A stretch of DNA of 64,000 nt from FEN-1191 sp963805965 (GTDB taxonomy: Bacteria > Pseudomonadota > Gammaproteobacteria > Steroidobacterales > Steroidobacteraceae), in assembly GCA_963805965.1 (NCBI GenBank), contig CAWDVQ010000010.1, positions 682,001 to 746,000 on the forward strand. The letters run 5' to 3'. Below, in pieces: positions 17,286 through 26,309 of the stretch (position 1 is the first letter of the stretch; each line of letters opens with the position of its first letter). Under the pieces are notes generated by a model. That model was not told the DNA's origin. It did not search any database and saw only the letters and a list, made by a program, of their open reading frames with translations. A program made the translations under genes and the position numbers.

Positions 17286-18014
17286 TCAGCGGTACTCGAG
17301 TCCCAGGGCCTTGAGCCGCTCGCGCATCTGGTAGATGTCGAGCCCCAGCTCGCCGGCCGCCAGTCGGCGGCGTTTTTCCTCTTCATTCGCGATCCGCTGC
17401 CCGGCGGCCTGCGCGACCTCACCCGCCTGCGCGCCGCGCACCACCACCACGCCGTCGTCATCGGCGACCACGGCATCCCCGGGCTTGACCCGCGCGCCGG
17501 CGCAAATCACCGGCACGTTGACCGCACCCAGGCTGGCCTTGACCGTGCCCTGGGCAAAGATGGCCTTGGACCACACCGGAAAGCCCATCTGCGTGAGCAC
17601 GGCGACATCGCGCACTCCGGCATCGATGATCAGTCCCCTGACGCCGCGCGCCACGCACGAAGTGGCGAGCAGATCGCCGAAGTAACCGTCCTCGCAGGGC
17701 GAGCTGGTCGCGACCACCAGCACGTCGCCGGGGCGACACACCTCGATTGCGACGTGCAGCATCCAATTGTCGCCCGGCGGCACCAGCACCGTAACGGCGC
17801 TACCGCAGATGCTCACCGGCCGGAAAATCGGGCGCATGTACGAGGCCAGCAGGCCGGTGCGACCCTGGGCCTCGTGCACCGAAGCGACGCCGTACTCACC
17901 CAACAGCTTCAGATCAGCTGGCCCCGGGCGCGATATTTCGCGAACGACTATGTGCTTGGCGATGACGATGCTCCCGGTACGCCCGCGGCTGTAGCGGCAG
18001 GCACTTAAGCCCAA
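17286..18014 (-). CDS. ligK: 4-carboxy-4-hydroxy-2-oxoadipate aldolase
   Basis: LigK cleaves its substrate to pyruvate and oxaloacetate, completing the protocatechuate 4,5 pathway. The protein shows the RraA-like class II aldolase layout: GYFGDLLATSCVARGVRGLIIDAG followed by VRD (the Arg/Asp pair of the active site), and earlier VSICGSAVTV. The length (about 225-242 residues) fits. The start is uncertain. The frame opens with TTG at 18014 without a ribosome site, no ATG or GTG occurs before about residue 60, and the family normally begins near the KHIVVREI segment about 20 residues in. It is first in the reverse-strand pair with ligU. Confidence 0.87.
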   Translation of the reverse strand: MGLSACRYSRGRTGSIVIAKHIVVREISRPGPADLKLLGEYGVASVHEAQGRTGLLASYMRPIFRPVSICGSAVTVLVPPGDNWMLHVAIEVCRPGDVLVVATSSPCEDGYFGDLLATSCVARGVRGLIIDAGVRDVAVLTQMGFPVWSKAIFAQGTVKASLGAVNVPVICAGARVKPGDAVVADDDGVVVVRGAQAGEVAQAAGQRIANEEEKRRRLAAGELGLDIYQMRERLKALGLEYR

Positions 18015-18097
18015 GGGGGGTGCGGATAAGGCTGTGAATTATATCCGGCGCGATCCGGCCTCGCCATGGCGCGCTCGTCGCCATGAGTGATCGCAGG

Positions 18098-20236
18098 CTA
18101 GTAGCCGCGATCGATCGTTACCGAGGCACGCGAGCTCGGAGCGGCAGCGGCAGACGCGTTCGGGTCACCCAGCGCGACGTAGAAGCGGCTCAGCGGATTG
18201 CGCAGTGGATTGGAAATGATCGGCACATATACGGTGATTTTGTCCGTCCCTGCCGGGATGCGCTCGATGCGCCGGCCCAGGGACGCATAGTCGATATCCG
18301 GCCGCGCTGAAGCGCCCTCGGTCCACCAGCTGAAGCTGACATCGCTGTCGATGCCATCCAGCCGACGCACCACAATACGTGCCGCAGGCTCGTTTCCCGA
18401 GACCTCATAGCTGGTGGCGGCGAATTCCACGCGCGGCGCATTGGAAACAGTGGCCGGCGTCGCCTGCGCCGACGCGAGCGCAACGCCGCTGGCGGCGGCA
18501 ATGCGGCTGACGGGTTTGGCCCGTGCACTCGCTGCGGCGGGCGGCACGGGCAGCTGCCCTGCCGTCGCGGGCGAGGTTGTTGGCAGGCCCGCGGCGCCAG
18601 TCGGTGCTTGGGCTCGCGGGCCGCTAGCCGCGGCCGGCGCGTCCCGCGCGTCCGGTCCCCACAACGATCGCACCTGATTCCAGGTGCTCTTTGCGCCGGA
18701 CAGTGCCTGTTGCCAGTTGGCAGCCGCGGGGTGCTCGAACACGAAAGCCAACAGCACTACGCTGACCACCACGGCGGCCGCCGCCGCCGCTCGCTGCGGC
18801 CACTGTCGTGGCGGCGGCGCGGCCGTCAAACGTGCCAGCGGCGGCAGGTTCTCGGCGCCCTCGGCCACCCCCAGTTGCTGCAGCCACTTTTCCATCGTCA
18901 TGTTGCGCTGCTCGCGACTCCAGGAAAGGCCGCGCCGCAACGCGCGCCAGTTGTCGCTACGCAGGGCGGCAGGCCGCCGCGGCCGCATACGCCGACCGCG
19001 CGCTACCAGCGATGAGCGTTGATCGAACGGATGCTTGCCGGCGAGTAGCTGGTAGGCCAGGCAGGCCAGGGCGTAGATATCGTCGCGGGGATCGGCGCAC
19101 CAGCCCTGAAGTTGCTCGCAGCTGGCGTACTGCGGGGTCGCCTGGCGATAGTCCCCGCCAGGCGACAGCTCGGAGATCCACGGCTCGCCCGGCCGTACCG
19201 CGCCGCTGCCAAAATCGAGCACGCGTACGTGACCGTCGCGGGTGATCATGATGTTGTGCGGTTTGAGATCGGCATGCACCACGCCGCGTGAGTGCGCATG
19301 GGCGATCGCGGCGCCGATGTCGCGGATAATGGCCAGCGCGTAGCGGCGCGGCAATCGGCCGCCGGCGCGCTTGATCAACTGGCCGAGCCGCTCGCCTTCG
19401 AGCAGCTCCATCGAGTAGAACGACATATCGCCTTCGCGATCGATATCGTAGACGTTGATCACGTTTGGATGTGAGAGTCGCTGGGCGTTATGAAACTCGC
19501 GCCCAAGCGCATCGACACTGCCGGGCCGCGATGGATGCGGCTGCACGATCTTGATGGCGACCCAGCAGTCCACGACACCCAGGCTGGTGCGATAGCGATC
19601 CCTGGCCTTGTAGACCGACGCCATGCCGCCGCGCCCGAGCAGTTGCAGCAACTCGTAGCGATTGCGCAGTACGGTGCCGATGCCGATGGTCACAGGCGTG
19701 GCGGGCGCGGGCTCAGCAGCGTCTGCGATGCTGGCCTGAGCCGACGCCGCTTGCGCATCGGCGGTTGGCGCAGAAGTTGCAATCCCGGCTGCGGCGGTCG
19801 GCCTTGCGGGCGCCGCAGTGGGGCCGGGCGTTGCGGCGGCGCCAGGAGCGAGGGAGGCTTTTGGCGGCACCGCGGCTTTGCGTGGCGTCACGGCGGCCCG
19901 AGACGCCGCGGCGTCGCCTGCGCGCAATTCACGCGTGTCTGACTCCTCGGACTCATCATCGTCATCGTCGTCGGGCGGTCGGGTGCCCATGGCCTGCTCG
20001 ATCTTTGCCTTGAGCTTCTGGAACTGCGGCGCCGGCATGCGGCCGAGGCGGTAGTAGCGGTCGATGAGTCCTAACAGCTGGGGCGCGGTATCAGGTTCGT
20101 CACGGCACAGTTCCGACACGTGGCGCAGGTAAACCTGTTCTTTATAGACGCCGCTGAGGATAGAGCTCACGAGCGCACGCAGCGCGTCGTCGGCCTCGCC
20201 GACACTGGCCTCATTGAGTTCTGCAGGGACGGGCAT
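18098..20236 (-). CDS. Membrane-anchored Ser/Thr protein kinase with C-terminal beta-sandwich-like domain
   Basis: The 712-residue protein has a polar N-terminal region with an acidic DDDDDDESEESD run and Ala/Pro-rich linker to about 180. A complete eukaryotic-type kinase domain follows at about 185-450: GRGGMASVYKAR glycine loop, VAIKIV lysine, HADLKPHNIM catalytic loop and DFGSG metal loop. After it come one transmembrane helix near 480-500, a long Ala/Pro-rich linker, and a C-terminal domain (about 605-712) whose VSFSWWTEGASARPDIDY pattern resembles Calx-beta domains. The catalytic Asp is present, though HAD replaces the usual HRD Arg, marking a non-RD kinase. The C-terminal domain would be periplasmic. 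It stands alone, and its substrate is unknown. Confidence 0.88.
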   Translation of the reverse strand: MPVPAELNEASVGEADDALRALVSSILSGVYKEQVYLRHVSELCRDEPDTAPQLLGLIDRYYRLGRMPAPQFQKLKAKIEQAMGTRPPDDDDDDESEESDTRELRAGDAAASRAAVTPRKAAVPPKASLAPGAAATPGPTAAPARPTAAAGIATSAPTADAQAASAQASIADAAEPAPATPVTIGIGTVLRNRYELLQLLGRGGMASVYKARDRYRTSLGVVDCWVAIKIVQPHPSRPGSVDALGREFHNAQRLSHPNVINVYDIDREGDMSFYSMELLEGERLGQLIKRAGGRLPRRYALAIIRDIGAAIAHAHSRGVVHADLKPHNIMITRDGHVRVLDFGSGAVRPGEPWISELSPGGDYRQATPQYASCEQLQGWCADPRDDIYALACLAYQLLAGKHPFDQRSSLVARGRRMRPRRPAALRSDNWRALRRGLSWSREQRNMTMEKWLQQLGVAEGAENLPPLARLTAAPPPRQWPQRAAAAAAVVVSVVLLAFVFEHPAAANWQQALSGAKSTWNQVRSLWGPDARDAPAAASGPRAQAPTGAAGLPTTSPATAGQLPVPPAAASARAKPVSRIAAASGVALASAQATPATVSNAPRVEFAATSYEVSGNEPAARIVVRRLDGIDSDVSFSWWTEGASARPDIDYASLGRRIERIPAGTDKITVYVPIISNPLRNPLSRFYVALGDPNASAAAAPSSRASVTIDRGY

Positions 20237-20344
20237 GATGTGGAGAATAGCGTTGTGCGGCTAGAGCGAAAACTGCATCGGAGCGCGCTGCCGTGTGGGG
20301 ATCATCCTACCCCCAAGCGCCGGCGTCGAGACAGATAACACGAT

Positions 20345-20362
20345 TGTCGCGTACTGGCGACA
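20345..20362. promoter_or_regulatory. Perfect 6-bp inverted repeat upstream of two divergent genes
   Basis: TGTCGC and GCGACA flank a 6-base spacer in the 275-bp region between the kinase gene and the secreted-protein gene. It could be an operator. Nothing identifies the protein that might bind it. Confidence 0.15.
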
Positions 20363-20511
20363 CATGTAGCCATCGATATCAACAGCCACGTTTATCGTAT
20401 GGATCCATTTATTGTCCAACGCCCGTTGGCTCTCCCGGTTGACTGATGCCACTGGCGCGTTTGCGCTGCGCATTCTGTCTGCTCGACAATGAAAAAATCA
20501 GGAGAGTGTAG

Positions 20512-21120
20512 ATGTCGATGTCCGAAGCTTCGGCTTGCTTTTGCATCACCGCCTGCCTGTTGCTCGGGGCGGCGACCGCAAATGCCCGAGGGGAGTTCTG
20601 CGGCACGCAGCCGCCAGCCGGGTTCGATCAGCCGCCGAACCACAGGTATACCGGGCGCTACCTCAACCAGCCGTACGGATATTCGGTCGACATCCCCGCG
20701 CCGCTGGGGGCCTACGCGAAGTCCGGGGGGCCGGAGCGCGGATTCGGCCTGGTGCTGTCGTGGCTGCCCCGGGCATACCTGAGCGTCGACGCCGCCTATG
20801 ACGTCTATTACGACATCACAGCCGATGGAGTGCACCGACGCGATCTCAACGCCATTCGACTGCACGACCTGGTGCTCGAAGATCAGGCGACAAGCTACTC
20901 CATCGCGCACGCCGCCGGAGGGCGCTATGTGACGCGGGTGCAATGCGCAGGCGATGCCCAGGTCTACATCCACGATGACGTGATCGTGGTACGCAATCGG
21001 GAGATCTATCGATTGAATCTGCAGAGCCTGCCGCAGCGTTATGCCCGTGACGTCAAGGTGCTGGAAGCGATCGTGCGATCCTGGCGATGGCAGGGAGTGC
21101 AGGCCTCTTATGTAAAATAG
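20512..21120 (+). CDS. Secreted protein of unknown function
   Basis: A 202-residue product with a likely signal peptide (hydrophobic CFCITACLLLGAATANA, cleavage near residue 25) follows a GGAGAG ribosome site 6 bases before the ATG. Two Cys remain in the mature part (in GEFCGTQPP and RVQCAGD) and could form a disulfide. The rest is mixed alpha/beta with many Tyr and Asp residues. No family motif is recognised. It sits between the Ser/Thr kinase (divergent) and the histidine kinase operon (104 bp downstream), so a role in envelope sensing is possible but unproven. Confidence 0.65.
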   Translation: MSMSEASACFCITACLLLGAATANARGEFCGTQPPAGFDQPPNHRYTGRYLNQPYGYSVDIPAPLGAYAKSGGPERGFGLVLSWLPRAYLSVDAAYDVYYDITADGVHRRDLNAIRLHDLVLEDQATSYSIAHAAGGRYVTRVQCAGDAQVYIHDDVIVVRNREIYRLNLQSLPQRYARDVKVLEAIVRSWRWQGVQASYVK

Positions 21121-21224
21121 TGCGTGGCCGACCCAACAAGCCTTTGGGCAGCTCCGGGGCGCCTCACCTTTTCCTATGTACGCCAGCGCATAGACGCTGC
21201 CCGCAGCGCTGACCAAGCTGCACA

Positions 21225-24200
21225 ATGGATATACCTTTGATGGCTTCACGCGAGCGAGCGGCTGCAAGCTCCACCGTACTGATTGCCGGAGGTTCTCCCG
21301 AGCACCCCGATGTCCCGAGTGATACCGGCAAAGCGGACGCGCTGCTGAAAACCGGAGCCTTGCAGAAGGCGATCTTCAACAGCGCCAATTTCTCCAGCAT
21401 CGCCACCGATGCCAAGGGTGTGATCCAGATCTTCAACGTCGGCGCCGAGCGCATGCTCGGCTATCTGGCCGCCGAGGTCGTGAACCGGCTCACCCCGGCC
21501 GACATCTCCGATCCACAGGAAGTGATCGCGCGCGCCACGGAGTTGAGCGTGGAGCTGGGCACCCCGATCGCCCCCGGATTCGAGGCGCTGGTGTTCAAGG
21601 CCTCGCGCGGCATCGAGGACATCTACGAGCTGACCTACTTTCGCAAGGACGGCAGCCGCTTTCCGGCGGTGGTGTCGGTGACCGCGCTGCGCGACGCGCA
21701 GGACGCGATCATCGGCTACCTGCTGATCGGCACGGATAACACTGCCCGCAAACAGGCCGAAGAGGCACTGCTCAAGGCCGGGGCGCTGCAGAGCGCGATT
21801 TTCAACAGCGCTAATTTCTCCAGCATCGCCACCGATGCCAAGGGTGTGATCCAGATCTTCAACGTCGGCGCCGAGCGCATGCTGGGCTACCTGGCCGCCG
21901 AGGTGGTGGACAAGATCACCCCGGCCGACATCTCCGATCCACAGGAAGTGATCGCGCGCGCCACGGAGTTGAGCGTGGAGCTGGGCACCCCGATCGCCCC
22001 CGGATTCGAGGCGCTGGTGTTCAAGGCCTCGCGCGGCATCGAGGACATCTACGAGCTGACCTACTTTCGCAAGGACGGCAGCCGCTTTCCGGCGGTGGTG
22101 TCGGTGACCGCGCTGCGCGACGCGCAGGACGCGATCATCGGCTACCTGCTGATCGGCACGGATAACACTGCCCGCAAACGGGCCGAAGAGGCACTGCTCA
22201 AGGCCGGGGCGCTGCAGAGCGCGATTTTCAACAGCGCCAATTTCTCCAGCATCGCCACCGATGCCAAGGGTGTGATCCAGATCTTCAACGTCGGCGCCGA
22301 GCGCATGCTGGGCTACCTGGCCGCCGAGGTGGTGGACAAGATCACCCCGGCCGACATCTCCGATCCACAGGAAGTGATCGCGCGCGCCACGGCGTTGAGC
22401 GTGGAGCTGGGCACCCCGATTGCCCCCGGTTTCGAGGCGCTGGTGTTCAAGGCCTCGCGCGGCATCGAGGACATCTACGAGCTGACCTACTTTCGCAAGG
22501 ACGGCAGCCGCTTTCCGGCGGTGGTGTCGGTGACCGCGCTGCGCGACGCGCAGGACGCGATCATCGGCTACCTGCTGATCGGTACCGACAACACCGTTCG
22601 CAAGCAGAGCGAAGAGGAGCGGATGAAGCTCGATCAGCGCCTGCGCGACCAGCACTTCTATACTCGCTCGCTAATCGAATCCAGCATCGACGCACTGGTG
22701 ACCACCGATCCGCGCGGCATCATCACGGACATCAATAAGCAGACCGAGGCGCTCACCGGCAGGACGCGCGACGAGTTGGTCGGCGCACCGTTCAAGAACC
22801 AGTTTACCGATCCGCAGCGCGCGGAGGCCGGCATCAACCGCGTGCTGAATGAGGGACGGGTCACCAATTACGAGCTTACCGCACGCGCCAGGGACGGCAC
22901 GCTCACAGTGGTGTCCTACAACGCGAGCACGTTCCACGACCGGGATCGCAACCTGCAGGGAGTGATCTGCGCGGCGCGCGACATCACCGAACTCAAGCGC
23001 TTCGAGCAGACCATGGTGCAGAAGAACGTGGAACTGGAAGACGCGAGCCGCATGAAGTCCGAATTTCTCGCAAACATGTCACACGAGCTGCGCACGCCAC
23101 TGGTGGCCATCATCGGCTTCTCGGAGGTGCTGCGCGACGGCCTGCTCGGCGATCTTACCCTGCAGCAGCGCGGCTACATCGGCGACATCTTCAGTAGCGG
23201 CCAGCACCTGCTATCGCTGATCAACGACATCCTGGATCTGTCCAAGGTGGAAGCCGGCAAGATGACGCTCGATGTGGAGCCGATACAGGTAGCCGCGTTG
23301 CTGCAGAACAGCCTGTCGATCGTCAAGGAGAAGGCCGCCGCACGCCATATCCGCCTGGATCTGGTCTCCGCCTCGGACATGGGTTCGGTCAATGCGGATC
23401 CGCGCAAAATCAAGCAGATTCTCTACAACCTGCTATCCAACGCAGTCAAGTTCACCAACGAGGGCGGACAGGTAACGGTGCGTATCGCCCGCGTGGCGCG
23501 CGCAGACGTGGGCCGGCTGTCGGGTTCCTGGAAGGGCTGGAGCCTGCCGCTGGCGGACAACGGCTTCGAGCAGTTTCTCAAGATCAGCATCGTAGACAGC
23601 GGCATTGGCATCACCGCCGAAGGACTGGAACGGTTGTTCAAACCCTTCAGCCAGATCGATGCCGGCTTGTCGCGAAAGTTCGAAGGTACCGGTCTCGGGC
23701 TGGCGGTGGTGAAGGTGCTGGCCGAGCTGCACGGTGGCGCAGTGGCGGTGGAGAGCGCGGTGGGCGAGGGATCGTGCTTCACGGTGTGGCTGCCGTTGCG
23801 CGCGTCCGAGACCGAAGTGCTGCCGGCCACGAGAACGCCGCTGGCAGCGGTGGTGCAGACCATCGCGGCCGCCGGTGTCGCGCTGGTGGTGGAAGACGAC
23901 TTCAAAGCCGCAGAGCTCATCCGCGTGCAGCTTGAGGCGCAAGGCTTCACGGTACTGCACGCCGCCTCGGCCGAAGCCGCGCTGGTGCTGGCCATTCAGC
24001 AGCCGTTGTCGCTGATTACGCTGGATATCCTGCTGCCCAACATGGATGGCTGGGAATTCCTCGGCCGTCTGAAGAAAGTGCCGGAGCTGCGCGGTATCCC
24101 GGTCGTGATTCTGTCGATCGTCGCCGACGCCAACAAGGGCTTCGCGCTCGGCGCTTCGGCGGTGATGCAGAAGCCGATCTCGAGGCTGGAGCTGTACGAA

Positions 24201-24626
24201 GCGCTGGTGGGCTTGAGCCTGTTTCCACAGCCGAAAGGCAAGAAGCTCACCGTGCTGGTGGTGGACGACGATCCCAACGCGGTGGAGCTGATCGCGCTGC
24301 GCGTTACTGGCATGGCGGGCAACGTTCTGCGTGCGTATGGCGGCCGCGAGGCAATCGAGATCGCGCGGCGTGAACTGCCGGATGTGATCGTGCTCGATCT
24401 CTTGATGCCGGAAGTGAACGGCTTCGATGTCGTGGCGGCGCTCAACGAAAATCCAGACACCGCCGGCATTCCGGTACTGGTCGTCACGGCCAAGCACATC
24501 ACGGCCGAGGATCGCGCCAAACTGTCGCGCTACGTGGCCACGATCATGGAGAAAGCCGGATTCGACTCCGACCTGTTTACGTCCGAAGTCCGGCGCGCGA
24601 TCGCCGGCCGCCGACAGGTCGCCTGA
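21225..24626 (+). CDS. Hybrid sensor histidine kinase with four PAS and two receiver domains
   Basis: The 1133-residue protein has no membrane segment or signal peptide, so it is probably cytosolic. Domains in order: three near-identical PAS units (about 39-180, 181-322, 323-464), a divergent fourth PAS (about 480-600), HisKA with the phosphoacceptor H620 in MSHELRTP, the HATPase domain with NLLSNAVKF, DSGIGI and GTGLGLAVV motifs, then two receiver domains with likely phosphoacceptors D934 and D1058. It is followed after 2 bases by a single-domain response regulator. The first ATG at 21225 is used, and one at 21240 is also possible. The ligand of the PAS units cannot be told from sequence. 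Confidence 0.93.
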   Translation: MDIPLMASRERAAASSTVLIAGGSPEHPDVPSDTGKADALLKTGALQKAIFNSANFSSIATDAKGVIQIFNVGAERMLGYLAAEVVNRLTPADISDPQEVIARATELSVELGTPIAPGFEALVFKASRGIEDIYELTYFRKDGSRFPAVVSVTALRDAQDAIIGYLLIGTDNTARKQAEEALLKAGALQSAIFNSANFSSIATDAKGVIQIFNVGAERMLGYLAAEVVDKITPADISDPQEVIARATELSVELGTPIAPGFEALVFKASRGIEDIYELTYFRKDGSRFPAVVSVTALRDAQDAIIGYLLIGTDNTARKRAEEALLKAGALQSAIFNSANFSSIATDAKGVIQIFNVGAERMLGYLAAEVVDKITPADISDPQEVIARATALSVELGTPIAPGFEALVFKASRGIEDIYELTYFRKDGSRFPAVVSVTALRDAQDAIIGYLLIGTDNTVRKQSEEERMKLDQRLRDQHFYTRSLIESSIDALVTTDPRGIITDINKQTEALTGRTRDELVGAPFKNQFTDPQRAEAGINRVLNEGRVTNYELTARARDGTLTVVSYNASTFHDRDRNLQGVICAARDITELKRFEQTMVQKNVELEDASRMKSEFLANMSHELRTPLVAIIGFSEVLRDGLLGDLTLQQRGYIGDIFSSGQHLLSLINDILDLSKVEAGKMTLDVEPIQVAALLQNSLSIVKEKAAARHIRLDLVSASDMGSVNADPRKIKQILYNLLSNAVKFTNEGGQVTVRIARVARADVGRLSGSWKGWSLPLADNGFEQFLKISIVDSGIGITAEGLERLFKPFSQIDAGLSRKFEGTGLGLAVVKVLAELHGGAVAVESAVGEGSCFTVWLPLRASETEVLPATRTPLAAVVQTIAAAGVALVVEDDFKAAELIRVQLEAQGFTVLHAASAEAALVLAIQQPLSLITLDILLPNMDGWEFLGRLKKVPELRGIPVVILSIVADANKGFALGASAVMQKPISRLELYEALVGLSLFPQPKGKKLTVLVVDDDPNAVELIALRVTGMAGNVLRAYGGREAIEIARRELPDVIVLDLLMPEVNGFDVVAALNENPDTAGIPVLVVTAKHITAEDRAKLSRYVATIMEKAGFDSDLFTSEVRRAIAGRRQVA
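21339..22616 (+). repeat. Three tandem 426-bp PAS-encoding repeats
   Basis: Units at 21339-21764, 21765-22190 and 22191-22616 are each exactly 142 codons. Copies 2 and 3 differ at only a handful of bases. The second half of copy 1 (from ACCCCGGCCGACATC on) appears identical to copy 2 until the last codons. Identity at silent positions shows recent duplication or ongoing gene conversion. Confidence 0.95.
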
Positions 24627-24628
24627 AG

Positions 24629-25021
24629 ATGGCTAAAATCCTGGTGATCGAAGACAACCCGGCCAACATGGCGCTGGCGACGTTCCTGCTGCAGTCGGCC
24701 GGCCACGCCGTGCTCAGTGCCACCGACGCCGAGGCGGGGCTCACCCTGGCGCGCGAGCAACAGCCCGATCTGGTGCTGATGGATATTCAGCTGCCGGGCA
24801 TGGATGGCCTCAAGGCCACGGCGTTGCTCAAGCAGGACGACTCGACGCGCGCCATCCCGGTGATCGCGCTGACCGCACTGGCCATGTCCGGCGACGAGGA
24901 GCGCATACGCGCCGCGGGTTGCGATGGCTATATCGCGAAGCCGTTCGCATATCGTGAATTCCTGGCGACCATCGCGGCTCAACTGGCGCAGCCAGTGCAC
25001 GCAGTATCGCATGAATCCTGA
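24629..25021 (+). CDS. Single-domain response regulator (CheY/DivK-like)
   Basis: This 130-residue receiver domain has the acidic pair in VIEDNPANM, the phosphoacceptor D52 in LVLMDIQLPGMDG, the Thr/Ala switch IALTALAM, and K in YIAKPFAYREF. The EDNPANM start and LPGMDG are typical of DivK-like stand-alone regulators that receive phosphate from hybrid kinases. It begins 2 bases after the kinase stop and overlaps the next gene by 11 bases, so it is surely in the same operon. Confidence 0.93.
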   Translation: MAKILVIEDNPANMALATFLLQSAGHAVLSATDAEAGLTLAREQQPDLVLMDIQLPGMDGLKATALLKQDDSTRAIPVIALTALAMSGDEERIRAAGCDGYIAKPFAYREFLATIAAQLAQPVHAVSHES

Positions 25022-25931
25022 CGTCGCCAAGCACTCGCCGTGGATCCTGATCGTGGACAACGAGCAGCGCAACCGCGATCTGCTGCAGGTCATGCTGGCG
25101 GCGGAAGGATTTCAGATCCAGAGCGCGGCCAGCGCCGAGCAAGGCATGGCCATGATCGCGCAGAAAGCGCCTGACCTGATCCTGCTGGATGTCATGATGA
25201 CCGGGATGGATGGCTATCAGATGGCCGCGAAAATCAAGGGCAGCCGCGCTATCAGCCACATTCCCATCATCATGGTGACGGCGCGCGACGACCAGGACGG
25301 CAAGATGCTGGGACTGTTGTCGGGGGCGGAGAATTTCCTCACCAAGCCAGTCAATCGCGCCGAACTCTGTCTGCGCGCCAGGAACCTGATTCGCCTCAAG
25401 GCCCATGGCGACGAATGCCGCCGGCGCAGCGAGGTGCTGGAGCGCGAGCTGGCGTCAAGCGGCGCCGCGCTGGCGGAGCGCATCACGCTGCTCGAGCAAC
25501 AGACGAGCATGATCGCAGAGCAGGCGGCACTGCTCGATCTCGCACACCATGCGATCGTGGTGCGCGATGTTCATGACCGCATGCTGTACTGGAGCCACGG
25601 CGCCGAACTGATGTACGGCTGGCTCAGCAGCCAGGTGCTCGGCCGGACCAAGGCCGAGGTGCTGAAAACAGAATTCTTCGAACCGATCGAGCAGATCAAC
25701 GCCACGCTGCAGCGCCTCGGTCGCTGGGATGGCGAATCGATCCAGTTCCGTCGCGACGGTACGCGACTGACCACCGCCAGTTGCTGGACTCTGCAACGTG
25801 ATGCCGATGGGGCGCCAAGCCGCATCCTGAGCATCGATGACGACATCAGTGTGATCGCACAAGAACTGACCAATACCGGATCCTCCAGGGTGGAACGCGC
25901 ACGCGCAGTCGGAGTTGCCACATGGACCTGA
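25011..25931 (+). CDS. Response regulator with receiver and PAS domains
   Basis: The product from the ATG at 25011 is 306 residues: a receiver domain (VDNEQRNRD acidic site, phosphoacceptor D60 in LILLDVMMTGMDG, K in FLTKPVNR), a coiled-coil linker (about 130-175), and a PAS domain (about 178-285) with MLYWSHGAELMYGW and ESIQFRRDG. No output enzyme or DNA-binding domain follows, so it may act by protein contact or lack a fused kinase part found in relatives. A longer frame from 24924 would overlap the preceding gene too far. Third gene of the kinase operon. Confidence 0.85.
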   Translation: MNPDVAKHSPWILIVDNEQRNRDLLQVMLAAEGFQIQSAASAEQGMAMIAQKAPDLILLDVMMTGMDGYQMAAKIKGSRAISHIPIIMVTARDDQDGKMLGLLSGAENFLTKPVNRAELCLRARNLIRLKAHGDECRRRSEVLERELASSGAALAERITLLEQQTSMIAEQAALLDLAHHAIVVRDVHDRMLYWSHGAELMYGWLSSQVLGRTKAEVLKTEFFEPIEQINATLQRLGRWDGESIQFRRDGTRLTTASCWTLQRDADGAPSRILSIDDDISVIAQELTNTGSSRVERARAVGVATWT

Positions 25932-26164
25932 CCGAGGGCGAGGCGCTGCCAGAGATGCCGGAACCCAGCGGCGAGTATCAGCGGCGATTCAGGTACCAGC
26001 TGTGGTCGCAGGCCGCACAGGATTTTCGTTCGCGTCCCGCCGCCCCGCAGCGGTTTGCATCGAGTGGCCGCAACAGCGCAGCCATCGAGCTGAACGCGCG
26101 CACTTCCGAGCGGCACGACGCATCGGAATCAGAAATCACGTCCGGGCCGGGCGCGGCGCGCTAG
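25922..26164 (+). CDS. Small hypothetical protein, possible last gene of the kinase operon
   Basis: The ATG at 25922 lies 10 bases inside the end of the receiver-PAS gene, the coupling pattern used by the genes before it. The 80-residue product is acidic at the start, then rich in Arg, Ser and Ala, with no hydrophobic segment and no known motif. It may be disordered. The composition is close to what a chance frame would give in this DNA, so only the overlap supports it. Confidence 0.35.
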   Translation: MDLTEGEALPEMPEPSGEYQRRFRYQLWSQAAQDFRSRPAAPQRFASSGRNSAAIELNARTSERHDASESEITSGPGAAR

Positions 26165-26309
26165 CCAGACGATCTGCCGCTGGCAGCCGATCGATCGGCT
26201 GAGCTATTGCCTCATCGCCGCAGGTAGCGTTACCAGCCAAATCGGCGTCAATATCTGATCGCGGCTTGCTATGGTGCGGTGTCGAGCCTCCAGCCGAGCG
26301 TTTCAGCCG

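Noticed and set aside
21339..22616. Direct repeats considered as a CRISPR-like or mobile element array
   Set aside because: The 426-bp units are in frame inside a kinase gene and encode PAS domains, with no spacers between them.
21246..22655. 469-codon reverse frame with three repeats opposite the PAS units
   Set aside because: The repeats only mirror the real PAS duplications on the other strand.
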